DNA of 44,012 nucleotides from CAZFAP01 sp964516325 (GTDB taxonomy: Bacteria > Auribacterota > JABMQX01), in assembly GCA_964516325.1 (NCBI GenBank), contig CAZFAP010000015.1, positions 1 to 44,012 on the forward strand, in the 5' to 3' direction. The translations under genes were made by a program, and so were the position numbers. The notes under the pieces were generated by a model. That model saw nothing but the letters and a program-made list of their open reading frames with translations, had not been told where the DNA came from and made no database searches. Of the stretch, positions 22,045 through 31,061 are shown piece after piece (the first letter of the stretch is position 1; the number at the start of each line of letters is the position of its first letter).

Positions 22045-22968
22045 TCAGCGGAAGTCAGGCAGCAGGGAGACCCATTTCAGCCAGTCTTGCTCAACCTGGT
22101 CGAGGGATTTCCCGAAAAGCTTTTCGAGCGTCTTTTCACCGGTGGGGTCTTGCTTGGAGTTGGCTTTAAAGCTCTTGTAGAACTTCTCGAGCACGCCAAG
22201 CTCCTGCATGTACATGCAGAAATATCTTGCCTCGGCGTAGTGAGTCCCGCGGTCATCCCGATAGAACTGCGTCGAGTTCGTCGAGATGAGCTTTCGCAAC
22301 CCCATCACCTTCTTCTCTTTGATCGCTCTCCGCAAGATGGGGAGTCGCCAGTTGACTAACCCCTTAAGGCCCGACGAGGTAACCATGCACTGCTCGAAGA
22401 GCGAACCCAACCCCTCGTTGAACCAGGAGGGGACCTGGGGAAAGTCGGGCTTGATCAGGGCGTGCGTCATCTCATGGACAAGGGTCCCCGTTCCGGTGGC
22501 GATGTTCATGACCAGGCTGCGCTCCTTGTCTTTGTAGTAGCCGAAGGGCGTCCCCGGCTCGTCGTCGAAAAGCTTTTTGGCGTATTCCCGATAGGTCGTG
22601 TCATTCTTGAAAAGGAAGACCTTAATTACGTGGTTCGGACGGACGCTGAAGAATTGTCTGTAGAACGCATGGTAGGAGTTCAGGATTGTGCCGGTCTTAA
22701 TCCGGTTGAATTCCCCTCTCGAGATGTTCCCTGAGATGACGAACGGTCGCTCGACCTCGACTATGAAATCCTCTCCCAAGAGCTCTCTTAACCTCACCGC
22801 TTCCTGAGCAAGATCGCGGTCGGTAAGCGCCGCTCGCCGTCCCGACGGTCCCTTCCCGTCGGAACAGGAGGCCAGGAGGAGAGCAGAAAAGAGCAGCACC
22901 AGAATGGGTCGAAGAAAACGAATGTGATTTTTGGGAAGCCTCTGCACGACACATCTCCTTAGTTTCAT
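22045..22968 (-). CDS. Lipoprotein zinc metallopeptidase (gluzincin, peptidase_MA-like)
   Basis: This 307-residue protein has a lipoprotein signal: a basic start, hydrophobic ILVLLFSALLLASC and lipobox Cys35, so it is anchored in the outer or inner membrane facing the periplasm. The catalytic motif is HEMTH at 165-169 (LVHEMTHALI), and the third zinc ligand is Glu185 in SWFNEGLGSLFE, the HExxH...E spacing of gluzincins such as peptidase_MA and DUF1570 proteins. An Arg/Tyr-rich region (YRDDRGTHYAEARYFCMYM) follows, then EKTLEKLFGKSLDQVEQDWLKWV, which matches the family tail. Likely role: periplasmic protein or peptide processing. The upstream region 22969-23100 shows no convincing promoter on the minus strand. 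Confidence 0.88.
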   Translation of the reverse strand: MKLRRCVVQRLPKNHIRFLRPILVLLFSALLLASCSDGKGPSGRRAALTDRDLAQEAVRLRELLGEDFIVEVERPFVISGNISRGEFNRIKTGTILNSYHAFYRQFFSVRPNHVIKVFLFKNDTTYREYAKKLFDDEPGTPFGYYKDKERSLVMNIATGTGTLVHEMTHALIKPDFPQVPSWFNEGLGSLFEQCMVTSSGLKGLVNWRLPILRRAIKEKKVMGLRKLISTNSTQFYRDDRGTHYAEARYFCMYMQELGVLEKFYKSFKANSKQDPTGEKTLEKLFGKSLDQVEQDWLKWVSLLPDFR

Positions 22969-23340
22969 GCTACCGTCTTTAGACCGGGGAAGGGCGAATT
23001 TTGTTCGGGGCTGGGTACGGTTTTAGAAGTACAGGAATGGCGATGACGAAAGCCAGCGTGGCGTCCGTTGTCCCCGCCGTTCGCAGCTTGCAGGGGTTGA
23101 AACATGCCGCGTTTGGCAAGACGGGGCCCCCCCATCGTACGCTCCGCTGAAAAAAGCGGGGGCTGCGGACATCACTGCGCCTCGGGGCAGGGACGTCGCC
23201 TCCCGAGCCGCCTTGGATTCGCGCACGGATTGCCCATGGCTTCCCGCCCGGCGAACGTTATAGAGGACACAACCTCCGCGATACGATACAATGCCCCCAT
23301 CGCGGTTGATAGGCGAGAAGGGACGTGCTCTGCGAAGGCT

Positions 23341-23372
23341 GAGGCGCCTCGGCGTTCCGGCGTTCGGAACGC
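23341..23372. repeat. Palindrome plus strong hairpin in the leader of the isomerase gene
   Basis: GAGGCGCCTC (23341-23350) is a perfect 10-bp palindrome. Immediately after it GCGTTCCG (23352-23359) and CGGAACGC (23365-23372) make an 8-bp stem with a 5-nt loop. They lie 60 nt before the ATG at 23432. The remainder of the 463-nt gap 22969-23431 contains no gene. A TACAAT at 23287-23292 lacks a -35. Confidence 0.5.
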
Positions 23373-23431
23373 TCCGGGAAAACGAAGTCAGACAAACCTA
23401 CTGAGCACAGGGACCGAGAGGAACGCGAAAA

Positions 23432-24256
23432 ATGAAATTCGCCGTGTGCAATGAGATGTTTGGAAAGCGAGACATTGAATGGGTTTTTCGGTTCGCCGCG
23501 GAGACCGGATTCAGCGGCGTAGAGATCGCACCGTTCACGCTCGCGGAATCCGTGAGAGAAATTCCTCGCGAGCGGAGGACGGAGATTCGGCGAGCCGCCA
23601 GGGAGGCGGGCGTTGAGATCGTCGGGCTCCATTGGCTGCTCGTGAGTCCCCAGGGGCTTTCCATAAACAGCCTCGACGAGAGGGTCCGGAAAGAGACGCT
23701 CGATTACTTCTGCGACCTCATCGAGTTTTGCGCGGACATCGGCGGCTCCATCATGGTTCTGGGTTCGCCGAAGCAGAGAAGCGTCCCGAACGGCATCCCG
23801 CGCGACCGTATCTGGAAAGTCACAAAAGACTTCTTGCTGGATAGCGTTCCCGTGGCAAAAAAGCGAGCCGTAACCATCTGCGTGGAGCCTCTGGCTCGAG
23901 AGGAAACGAACTTCATCAATACCGCCGCGGAGGCAATCAAGCTGATTGACGAGATCGGGTCTTCGTGTGTCAAGCTGCACCTCGACGTGAAAGCCATGAA
24001 TGACGAGGCTCGGCCCATGGGCGGGATCATCGAGTCCGCAAGGGGATACCTGGCGCATTTCCACGCCAACGATCCCAACCGGAAAGGACCGGGATTCGGA
24101 GAGGCGGATTTCATGCCAATTTTCCAGGCGCTCAAGCAGATAGGCTACCTAGGATACGTGTCCATGGAGCCGTTTGATTACGAGCCTGACCCCCTGGTCA
24201 TGGCAAAGGAGGGGCTCGCCTATCTGAAGAAGTGTTATGCGGCCGCCACGGCGTAA
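23432..24256 (+). CDS. Cytoplasmic sugar-phosphate isomerase/epimerase-like TIM barrel
   Basis: This 274-residue protein without a signal peptide belongs to the AP_endonuc_2/xylose-isomerase-like TIM-barrel family. It has MKFAVCNEMFGKRDIEWVFRFAAETGFSGVEIAPF (first strand and metal Glu in GVEIA), VEIVGLHWLLVSPQGLSIN, IMVLGSPKQR, AVTICVEPLAREETNFINTAAEAIKLIDEI (metal Glu), VKLHLDVKAMNDE (Asp), YLAHFHANDPNRKGPGFGEADF (His), and YVSMEPFDYEPDP (last Glu). This is the D-psicose/tagatose-3-epimerase-like subgroup pattern. It probably interconverts free keto-sugars or sugar phosphates. SD GAGAGGAA lies upstream of the ATG. It is a different branch from the Tat-exported relative at 16377. It stands alone, with the convergent lepB gene following. 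Confidence 0.88.
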   Translation: MKFAVCNEMFGKRDIEWVFRFAAETGFSGVEIAPFTLAESVREIPRERRTEIRRAAREAGVEIVGLHWLLVSPQGLSINSLDERVRKETLDYFCDLIEFCADIGGSIMVLGSPKQRSVPNGIPRDRIWKVTKDFLLDSVPVAKKRAVTICVEPLAREETNFINTAAEAIKLIDEIGSSCVKLHLDVKAMNDEARPMGGIIESARGYLAHFHANDPNRKGPGFGEADFMPIFQALKQIGYLGYVSMEPFDYEPDPLVMAKEGLAYLKKCYAAATA

Positions 24257-24306
24257 CCTGCTTGTGGTCGTGTTACCGAGCATGTGTCCGGGGCTGCGCC
24301 GGGGAG

Positions 24307-24330
24307 GCGGCGAGAAGCGCCGCGCCGGTT
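24307..24330. terminator. Weak stem-loop between convergent genes
   Basis: GCGGC (24307-24311) and GCCGC (24319-24323) form a 5-bp stem followed on the plus strand by a GC-rich tail and four T residues near 24329. It sits between the stop codons of the isomerase (24256) and lepB (24332), so it could end the plus-strand transcript, but it is short. Confidence 0.3.
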
Positions 24331-24331
24331 T

Positions 24332-25138
24332 TCAAATCGAGTGGATGCGGTTGCTGGGGAAGAAAACGAGGAAAGCCCGCCCTCTGATGTTCTCTTCGGG
24401 GACGAATCCCCAGAATCGGCTGTCCTCGCTATCGTAGGTGTTGTCGCCAAGCACAAAATACATCCGGGGAGGGACCTTGATCTTCCGAGCGCTGTGGAAA
24501 GCCGGAAACCCCTTACTTATGTACTGTATGCGTCTGACCGCCTTTGGCTTGGCGGCGACCCTGCCGTTGACATAGACCTCGCCCTCCTTGATCTCGATTT
24601 CCTCTCCCGGGAGCCCCACGATCCTTTTCACAAAAGACCTTTCCTGCTCTCTCTTCTCAAAGGGAAGACCCCTGGCGGAAAAGACCGTTACCTCCCAGCG
24701 CCGGGGGCTGCGGACCTTGAACAGCCGATGGTTTGTGAAAGGGAGGTTCACCGCATAAGCCGACCGCCAGACCAGCACCATGTCCCCCGGACGCAACGTC
24801 GGGTCCATGGAAGAGGTGGGGATGATGAAAGCGGCAACCACAACCGTCCGGACGAAAAGGGAGGCCACTAAGGCGAGAACCAGAAACGAGAGTATGCCTC
24901 TCCAGGCTGGCCGGATCGCCTTTGGAAAATGCTCCTTCTGAAGCCGCCGCAGTTCCTCCACATTTCGCTGAGCCAGCTCGTCCTCTCCGCGACTCATGTT
25001 GCCGCGAACGTCGGCGATCATCTGCTCGGCGCGCTGGCGGACGTCCGCGGGCGACTGGGACCTGCCCTTTCGCAGAAACCTTTCCGTCCTACCGCAAAGG
25101 AGAATCGCTTCCCTGATCTGTCTTCCGGTCATTTTCAT
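24332..25138 (-). CDS. lepB: Signal peptidase I
   Basis: About 268 residues from an ATG at 25138; the frame is open to a GTG at 25222 and the true start is uncertain because no strong SD is visible at either. A cytoplasmic basic helix (about residues 1-75) precedes one membrane anchor, GILSFLVLALVASLFVRTVVVAAFI. The catalytic Ser110 lies in IIPTSSMDPTL and the general-base Lys171 in SFVKRIVGLPGE. Box D is YFVLGDNTYDSEDSRFWGFV, and the C-terminus GRAFLVFFPSNRIHSI is typical. The enzyme removes signal peptides from the many exported proteins encoded nearby, at the outer face of the inner membrane. It follows lepA on the same strand, the classical lepA-lepB order. Confidence 0.95.
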   Translation of the reverse strand: MKMTGRQIREAILLCGRTERFLRKGRSQSPADVRQRAEQMIADVRGNMSRGEDELAQRNVEELRRLQKEHFPKAIRPAWRGILSFLVLALVASLFVRTVVVAAFIIPTSSMDPTLRPGDMVLVWRSAYAVNLPFTNHRLFKVRSPRRWEVTVFSARGLPFEKREQERSFVKRIVGLPGEEIEIKEGEVYVNGRVAAKPKAVRRIQYISKGFPAFHSARKIKVPPRMYFVLGDNTYDSEDSRFWGFVPEENIRGRAFLVFFPSNRIHSI

Positions 25139-25258
25139 GTTCAAGGTTGCCGAACGGGCCCCGAGCGACATACCGAGCTGATAGCGAGGAGACACGGAAC
25201 CGCGCGGGGCGAAGCTCAACACGGCGTGCAGCGAGGATTCGGATGCGCCGCCCTCGCC

Positions 25259-27058
25259 TCAGGCCCCCGCCTTCAAGACCTCAATGAAGGCGCTTTGAGG
25301 AATCCGCACCTTCCCAACCTCCTTCAGCTTCTTCTTCCCCTCTTTCTGCTTCTCCCAGAGTTTCCTCTTTCGCGTGATGTCGCCGCCGTAGCATTTGGCG
25401 GTAACATCCTTCTTCAAAGCCTTAAGCGTCTCTCTGGCAATGATGCGGCTGCCGACAGCCGCTTGAATCGGCACCGAAAAAAGCTGTTTCGGGATGCACT
25501 CTTTCAGCCGGCTCACAATTGCCCGACCCTTGCTTTCGGCTTTTGAGACATGGACGATGCTCGAGAACGCGTCCACCGGCTCGTGATTGATGAGGATGTC
25601 GAGCTTGACCATGTCGGATTCTCTGTGTCCGATGTACTCGTAATCGAGGGAGCCGTAGCCTCTCGTGAGCGATTTCAGCCTATCGTAAAAATCCACGATA
25701 ATCTCGTTGAGCGGTATGTCGAACTTCAGCATCACCCGCGTGGGATCAATGGAATCCATTCCGACGCATTCGCCCCGCCTCTCCATCCCCAGTTGCATAA
25801 TCGCTCCAATGAACTCGTTGGGGACGAGGAGGTACGCGCGCACGTACGGCTCCTCAACCGCATCTATCTGGGCTGGGTTGGGGAAGTGGGTTGGGTTGTC
25901 AATCGTCCGGACTTCTCCCGCGCCCATGCGTACCTGGTAGCTGACACTCGGATTGGTCGAGATCGTCGAGATGCCGTATTCTCTCTCAATCCTCTGAAAA
26001 ATCACCTCGAGGTGAAGCAGACCGAGAAATCCGCAGCGGAAACCGAATCCCAGGGCGACGGAGGATTCCGGCTCGTACGTGAACGACGCGTCGTTCAGCC
26101 GCAGCCTGCTCAGCGCCTCTCTCAACGCATCATATTCGGAGGCGTCAAGGGGATACAGGCCGCTGAAGACCATCGGAAGAAGTTCCTTATAGCCTTTCAG
26201 GGGGGTGCGGGCGGGGTTACTTCGGGAGGTTATGGTGTCCCCGATCCGCACGTCATCGGCGCCTTTGATGTTCGCTATGACGTAGCCGACCTCTCCCTCG
26301 TGCAGCGACTCCGCCGGACGCATTTGCGGGCACAGGAAGCCCACCTCCGCCACCTCGAAGCTTTTGCCGGTGCTCATCATCACGATGTGCATGCCCGGAC
26401 GCACTTGCCCGCTGACCACTCTCGTATAGACGACTACACCGCGGAAATTATTGAAAACCGAGTCGAAAATCAGTGCCCTCAACTCGCCGCTTCGGTCGTG
26501 GGGTGGAGGCGGGACTCGCTCGACGATTGCGTCGAGGACCTGTTCCACGCCGGTTCCGTACTTGGCGCTGGTCAGGATGATCGCTTCCTTCGGGAGGTGA
26601 ATGATTTCTTCGATCTGCTTTGTGACCAGAGGAATGTTGGCGCTCGCAAGATCAATCTTGTTGATGACGGGGATGAGCCTGACGTTCCGTTCGCGGGCGA
26701 GGTGAAGGTTGGCGATCGTTTGCGCTTGAACCCCCTGCGTGGCGTCAACGAGAAGAAGCGCCCCTTCACAGGCGGCGAGGCTGCGCGAGACCTCATACGT
26801 GAAATCCACGTGCCCGGGCGTATCTATGAGGTTCAGAATATATTCCTCTCCAGTCTCCTTTCTGTACATCAGCCGGACGGGGTGAGATTTGATGGTGATC
26901 CCCCTCTCTCTTTCCAGGTCCATGTCGTCGAGGACCTGCTCCCTCATCTGCCTCTGGCTGATGGTATGGGTCAGCTCAAGAAGCCTGTCGGCAAGCGTTG
27001 ACTTCCCGTGGTCAATGTGCGCTATGATGCAGAAGTTTCTTATTCTCGACTTGTCCAT
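25259..27058 (-). CDS. lepA: Elongation factor 4 (LepA) GTPase
   Basis: This 599-residue protein is a complete LepA/EF4. The G domain has AHIDHGKST (G1), RGITIKSH (G2), DTPGHVDF (G3) and NKIDL (G4). Domain II follows (VFNNFRGVVVYTRVVSGQVRPGMHI), then the EF-G-like domains III and V with LGFGFRCGFLGLLHLEVIFQRIEREY and GYGSLDYEY. The LepA-specific C-terminal domain is ...DITRKRKLWEKQKEGKKKLKEVGKVRIPQSAFIEVL. EF4 is a ribosomal translocase that remodels stalled ribosomes or aids initiation under stress. Length is normal, and the ATG is preceded by GGAAG. It is followed by lepB. Confidence 0.98.
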   Translation of the reverse strand: MDKSRIRNFCIIAHIDHGKSTLADRLLELTHTISQRQMREQVLDDMDLERERGITIKSHPVRLMYRKETGEEYILNLIDTPGHVDFTYEVSRSLAACEGALLLVDATQGVQAQTIANLHLARERNVRLIPVINKIDLASANIPLVTKQIEEIIHLPKEAIILTSAKYGTGVEQVLDAIVERVPPPPHDRSGELRALIFDSVFNNFRGVVVYTRVVSGQVRPGMHIVMMSTGKSFEVAEVGFLCPQMRPAESLHEGEVGYVIANIKGADDVRIGDTITSRSNPARTPLKGYKELLPMVFSGLYPLDASEYDALREALSRLRLNDASFTYEPESSVALGFGFRCGFLGLLHLEVIFQRIEREYGISTISTNPSVSYQVRMGAGEVRTIDNPTHFPNPAQIDAVEEPYVRAYLLVPNEFIGAIMQLGMERRGECVGMDSIDPTRVMLKFDIPLNEIIVDFYDRLKSLTRGYGSLDYEYIGHRESDMVKLDILINHEPVDAFSSIVHVSKAESKGRAIVSRLKECIPKQLFSVPIQAAVGSRIIARETLKALKKDVTAKCYGGDITRKRKLWEKQKEGKKKLKEVGKVRIPQSAFIEVLKAGA

Positions 27059-27102
27059 ATCTTCCGAAAAAGCAATGGCGCTCGCCCGAGGGCGAAGGAG
27101 AA

Positions 27103-28518
27103 TTACCCCGCCTCCTGCGCGATGGAGTTACCCAACGCCAGAAGCGCGTCCACATCGTTATGGCTTTTCGCTTCGGCGTAAATGCGGAGGATGGGTTCCG
27201 TCCCCGACGCTCTCCACATCAGCCAATCATCGTTTTCGAGAACCAATTTCACTCCGTCGTAACTTTTGACTTGAACGACTTTTCTGTTGCCCAGTCGCTC
27301 GGGGGGATTGCGTTTCAAACCATCGAGCAACTTCGCCTTTTTCTCGTCGGGGTAATGAATATCCGTCCTGCGATAACAGAAGCTGCCGTATTTCGCGTCA
27401 ATCTGCGCCATAATTCCGTCGAGCTTCTTTCCTTCCGTCGCCATAAGCTCAAGGAGCAGAAGGGCGGACAAGGCGCTGTCGCGTTCGGGAAAATAATTCT
27501 TGTAGCCGATTCCCCCGCTCTCTTCTCCGCCTATGAGAACATCTTCGTGGAGCATGAGCTGGCAGATGTGCTTAAAGCCGACGGGGGTTTCTCGCAATGG
27601 CAGGCCCAGGTTCTGGGCAATCTTCTCGATGAGGGTGCTCGTCGTAAGCGTCTTGACTACGATACCTTTCCACCCTCTGTTGTTGTAGAAGTGCAGCAGC
27701 AGCATTGCGAGAATCTGGTGTGGGGTTACAAATTCACCCCGGGAATTCACCGCTCCTATCCTATCGCCATCGGCGTCGGCCGCGAACCCAACGTCCGCTC
27801 CCTCCCTCACTACGGTCGCCTGAAGCTCGTCCAGGTGCGGCGGGATGGGCTCGGGGGCAAGCCCGCCAAATGTGGGGTCGGGGTCCCCGTGAATGGTTTT
27901 CACCTCACACCACGTCCCCGCCAGAATCCGCTCCAGAAGCCTTCCCTGGGCGCCGTGCATCGGATCGGCAATAACTCTCAGGCGGCACCGGCTCAGCAGG
28001 CGCAAGTCAACGTAGGACTTCAGGTTTTCTTCATACGGGGCCCAGAAATCCTGCGTCTCAACCAGCCCTTTTCGCCTGGCTTGGTCAATCGGAGCCATTC
28101 TCGGCTCGTGCTTCCGGAGATACCCTTCGATGGCTTCTGTGATCCGCTCGTCCGCGGAGCCTGCATAAAAGGGCTTGAATTTAATCCCATTGAATCGCGG
28201 GGGATTGTGGCTTGCGGTAACCATAACCCCGCCGCCAAGAGAGTGATGTTTTATCGCGTAAACCAGCGTCGGCGTCGGCACAATCGTTTCGCTCAAGAGC
28301 ACACCGACATCGTTTCCCGCCATCACCTCCGCGACGGCTTCAGCCGATTCCGGAGAGAGGTTGCGGGCATCGTAGGCTACCGCGAGCTTCTTCTTCGCAT
28401 CGCTGGTGGAATTGACATAATCGGCGATCGCCTGGGCAACGATTCTGACGTTATCGAGCGTGAAATCCTCGTGGACCACTCCTCGCCATCCGTCGGTGCC
28501 GAACTTGATTTCTGTCAT
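27103..28518 (-). CDS. Phosphohexomutase (phosphoglucomutase/phosphomannomutase family)
   Basis: This 471-residue alpha-D-phosphohexomutase starts MTEIKFGTDGWRG, the family's first motif. The catalytic phosphoserine Ser103 lies in MVTASHNPPRFNGIKFK, the Mg loop is DADGDR, the sugar-binding loop is GGEESGGIGYKNYFPERDS, and the phosphate-binding loop is WRASGTEPILRIYAEA. It interconverts hexose-1-phosphate and hexose-6-phosphate. With the mannose-1-phosphate guanylyltransferase in the same run it could supply Man-1-P, or else Glc-1-P; sequence alone does not separate the two. Its ATG overlaps the rpe stop by 4 nt (ATGA), indicating translational coupling. Confidence 0.93.
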   Translation of the reverse strand: MTEIKFGTDGWRGVVHEDFTLDNVRIVAQAIADYVNSTSDAKKKLAVAYDARNLSPESAEAVAEVMAGNDVGVLLSETIVPTPTLVYAIKHHSLGGGVMVTASHNPPRFNGIKFKPFYAGSADERITEAIEGYLRKHEPRMAPIDQARRKGLVETQDFWAPYEENLKSYVDLRLLSRCRLRVIADPMHGAQGRLLERILAGTWCEVKTIHGDPDPTFGGLAPEPIPPHLDELQATVVREGADVGFAADADGDRIGAVNSRGEFVTPHQILAMLLLHFYNNRGWKGIVVKTLTTSTLIEKIAQNLGLPLRETPVGFKHICQLMLHEDVLIGGEESGGIGYKNYFPERDSALSALLLLELMATEGKKLDGIMAQIDAKYGSFCYRRTDIHYPDEKKAKLLDGLKRNPPERLGNRKVVQVKSYDGVKLVLENDDWLMWRASGTEPILRIYAEAKSHNDVDALLALGNSIAQEAG

Positions 28519-29174
28519 TGCCTCAGCCTTCTCATCGCCTCCGCCATGTCTTCGCTTCTGAAAAGGGCCGTTCCCGCGACGAGCACGTTGGCTCCGGCAG
28601 CCGCTATCCTGGGGGTCGTCTCTTCGTTAACCCCGCCGTCAACGGCTATGTCAAGCCGCGGATTCTTCTTCGTGGCTTCCTCCCTTGTTCGCGTAATCCT
28701 CTCGAGCGACTCCGGAATGAATTTCTGCCCGCCAAAACCCGGATGAACAGACATTATCAATACGATATCAACGTCGCTGAGGTAATCGAAAACCGTCTCG
28801 ATAGGGGTCTCTGGATTCAGGGAAAGACCGCATCCTATGCCGAGCTCTCGCACGCTCCCGATCTTGTGAGAAAGGTCTGCGTCGGTCTCCACGTGAAAGA
28901 TAATGCTATCCGCACCGGCCTCTGAGAAGCTCCTGAAGAATAGGTCCGGGTTCTCAATCATCAGATGGACGTTCAAATGGAGCGACGTGTGTTTCCGAAT
29001 CGCCCGGACAACGTCAGGCCCGATCGTCAGATTCGGAACGAAATGCCCGTCCATCACGTCCACGTGGAGAAGGTCGGCGCCGGCCTCCTCGGCTCGCCTG
29101 ACTTCTTCCCCCAGCCTGCTGAAATCCGCTGCCAGAATCGAAGGGGCGATCTTGACTTTCAGAGCGTGAGCCAC
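28515..29174 (-). CDS. rpe: Ribulose-phosphate 3-epimerase
   Basis: 219 residues from a GTG at 29174, chosen because the protein then starts just before KVKIAPSILAADFSRLGEE, the universal Rpe start, with AAGGGG upstream; a longer frame to 29351 is non-coding in appearance. Diagnostic segments are LLHVDVMDGHFVPNLTIGPDVV, LNVHLMIENP, HVET, LNPETPIE, VLIMSVHPGFGGQKFI, and IAVDGGVNEET. These provide the metal-binding His/Asp/His/Asp set of this TIM barrel. It converts ribulose-5-phosphate to xylulose-5-phosphate in the pentose phosphate pathway. Its start overlaps the end of the M16 peptidase gene by 16 nt. Confidence 0.96.
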   Translation of the reverse strand: MAHALKVKIAPSILAADFSRLGEEVRRAEEAGADLLHVDVMDGHFVPNLTIGPDVVRAIRKHTSLHLNVHLMIENPDLFFRSFSEAGADSIIFHVETDADLSHKIGSVRELGIGCGLSLNPETPIETVFDYLSDVDIVLIMSVHPGFGGQKFIPESLERITRTREEATKKNPRLDIAVDGGVNEETTPRIAAAGANVLVAGTALFRSEDMAEAMRRLRQ

Positions 29175-30454
29175 CTGACCGCCCCTTCTTTCTCCGAGAC
29201 CGGCCCCACGATCGCGAGGTCGAGCTGATTCTGCACAAAAATCTTCTTGGCGATCCTCTGAACGTCGCCCGGGGTAACAGCTTGAAGGCGGCGAATGATT
29301 TCGTCCATACTCATGATCTTCCGAGAAAGAAGGAGATTCTCTCCCGCCCACATCATCTGGCTCATCACACGGTCCATCCCCATCTTGATTTGACCGACCA
29401 CGTACTCCCTGGATCTGCCGAGTTCACGTCCCGACACCGGCTTCGTCTTCAGCTTCTTCAATTCGCGAAGGACGGTGATGACAGCTTCCTCGACTCTGTC
29501 AATCACGACGCCCGCGGACACCACGAAGGCGCCCGTGTCAATGTAGCGGTCTATGTCGGTATGGATCGAGTAAGCCAGCCCTCGCTTCTCCCGCACTTCG
29601 CGGAAGAGCCTGGAACTCATATTCTCGCCTAACAGCGTGCTGGTGAGCTTCAGTCCAAACCTATCGGGATGGTCTCGGTGAAACGTTCTGACGCCGAGGC
29701 AGAAGTGGCACTGCTCGGTCCCCCTTTGCTGGACGAGGGCTTGCGGCTTTCTCTGCACGCCCCTGACTCTCATGAACTTCTGCCTGCGTCCCCGCCTCAT
29801 GGTGCGGGTGTATTTGCGGACCTGGGCAACGACCTCCTCATGCGCAGCCGCCCCTGCCACCGATACCACGCAGTTCCCCGTAACGTACATCCTTCTGTGG
29901 TAATCGGTGATGTCCCTCCCGGAGATGCGGTGCATGCTGGTTTCGGTTCCCAGGATTCGCCTCCCTAACGGGTGCCTCCCCCACATCACTTCGTTGATCA
30001 GGTCCTCCACCACGCTGGAGGGCCTGTCCTCGTACATGTGAATCTCTTCGAGGACGATGCTTCGCTGCTTCTCCAGATATTCTCCTTTGAACAGGGGGTT
30101 GACGACGATGTCCAGGACAACTTCGAGGGCGAGAGCGAACTTCTCCCTTGGCACTTGTGAGTAGTAGAACGTAACTTCCTCGCCCGTCGTGGCATTGAGA
30201 ACTCCGCCCACTCCCTCAATGGACTGCGAGATTTCCTGGTCGGTCCTCTTTTTCGTCCCTTTGAAGACCAGATGCTCGACGAAATGGGAGATTCCGTTGT
30301 CTCGCTCGGATTCGTTCCGGAGTCCGCACCCGACCCACACTCCAATGGCAACGGAGTGCATGAGAGGCATGTGGGTGGTAACAACTCGAAGGCCATTCTC
30401 CAGTTGCTCTATTTTCCTGATTGGCTCTGTTTCAGAAAGCCCTGATGGTCTCAT
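29159..30454 (-). CDS. M16-family (insulinase/processing-peptidase-like) zinc peptidase
   Basis: This 431-residue single-unit M16 peptidase carries the inverted zinc motif HFVEH at 57-61 (GISHFVEHLVFKGTKKRT). It has the downstream Glu in SIVLEEIHMYEDRPSSVVEDLINEVMWG, the substrate/arch segment RRMYVTGNCVVSVAGA, and GENMSSRLFREVREKRGLAYSIHTDID with the conserved Arg-Tyr pair near the end of the C-terminal half. This is the B-type, YmxG/PqqL-like bacterial form that works as a homodimer. It has no signal peptide, so it is probably cytoplasmic. SD AAAGG precedes the ATG. The 145-nt gap to ruvX holds no feature I recognise. Confidence 0.94.
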   Translation of the reverse strand: MRPSGLSETEPIRKIEQLENGLRVVTTHMPLMHSVAIGVWVGCGLRNESERDNGISHFVEHLVFKGTKKRTDQEISQSIEGVGGVLNATTGEEVTFYYSQVPREKFALALEVVLDIVVNPLFKGEYLEKQRSIVLEEIHMYEDRPSSVVEDLINEVMWGRHPLGRRILGTETSMHRISGRDITDYHRRMYVTGNCVVSVAGAAAHEEVVAQVRKYTRTMRRGRRQKFMRVRGVQRKPQALVQQRGTEQCHFCLGVRTFHRDHPDRFGLKLTSTLLGENMSSRLFREVREKRGLAYSIHTDIDRYIDTGAFVVSAGVVIDRVEEAVITVLRELKKLKTKPVSGRELGRSREYVVGQIKMGMDRVMSQMMWAGENLLLSRKIMSMDEIIRRLQAVTPGDVQRIAKKIFVQNQLDLAIVGPVSEKEGAVRWLTL

Positions 30455-30599
30455 TCCGAAAACCTTTCGCGTTTTCCAAGGCGCAAATAGTTCGATTGTC
30501 GCTGCGCTTTTCGCGACCGTCTGCCCCAGGTAACAAGTTTAACGTGAGCTTTTGCTTTCGGGTTTCTTTCTCTTTTCCATCGCGCTGTGCGCGCGTTGC

Positions 30600-31061
30600 T
30601 TACTGCGTCGGAACCTCATTCCCCGGTTCCCGCTGCCCATCCTCCCTCTGCGAATCAAGGAACGACTGCAATATCAGTTGCGCGGCGATGATGTCGCGCC
30701 TTTTGGCTCTCTTTTTTCGGCTCAGGTCGCCCTCCAACATGGAGCGTTCGGCCTGTCTCGTTGTCAGCCTTTCGTCCCAGAGCGAAACTTCGACGCCAGA
30801 CAGTTCTTTGAGCTTCTCGGCAAACTCCATCGCCTCCCGGGCTTTCGGGCCCAGCTCGCCGCTCATATGCCTGGGCAAGCCAACCACAGTCAATTCTGCC
30901 CCTCTCTCTTTGATCAAACGGCATAGCTCAGCGAGAAGCTCCGGTCTCGTTTTTCTTTCCAGGCACGTCAAGCCCTGGGCCGTCAGACCCAGCTCGTCGC
31001 TGGCAGCCACCCCAATCCTTTTCTCCCCAAGGTCCACGCCGATGACTTTTCTTGGCTTCAC
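30600..31061 (-). CDS. ruvX: RuvX/YqgF-type putative Holliday junction resolvase
   Basis: 153 residues from a GTG at 31061 that overlaps the upstream TGA by 4 nt (GTGA); the longer frame to 31127 lies in the neighbouring gene. The RNase H-like fold starts VIGVDLGEKRIGVAASDE (first catalytic Asp), then VVGLPRHMSGELGPKA and VSLWDERLTTRQAE (Glu), and ends with KKRAKRRDIIAAQLILQSFLD (last Asp). This is the YqgF pattern, whose members are implicated in Holliday-junction resolution and 16S rRNA 5'-end processing. The Gln/Glu-rich 15-residue tail is extra. It is translationally coupled to the mannose-1-phosphate guanylyltransferase gene. Confidence 0.94.
   Translation of the reverse strand: MKPRKVIGVDLGEKRIGVAASDELGLTAQGLTCLERKTRPELLAELCRLIKERGAELTVVGLPRHMSGELGPKAREAMEFAEKLKELSGVEVSLWDERLTTRQAERSMLEGDLSRKKRAKRRDIIAAQLILQSFLDSQREDGQREPGNEVPTQ

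Noticed and set aside
23281..23300. TACAAT at 23287 as a -10 for the isomerase gene.
   Set aside because: No -35-like hexamer occurs 16-18 bp upstream.
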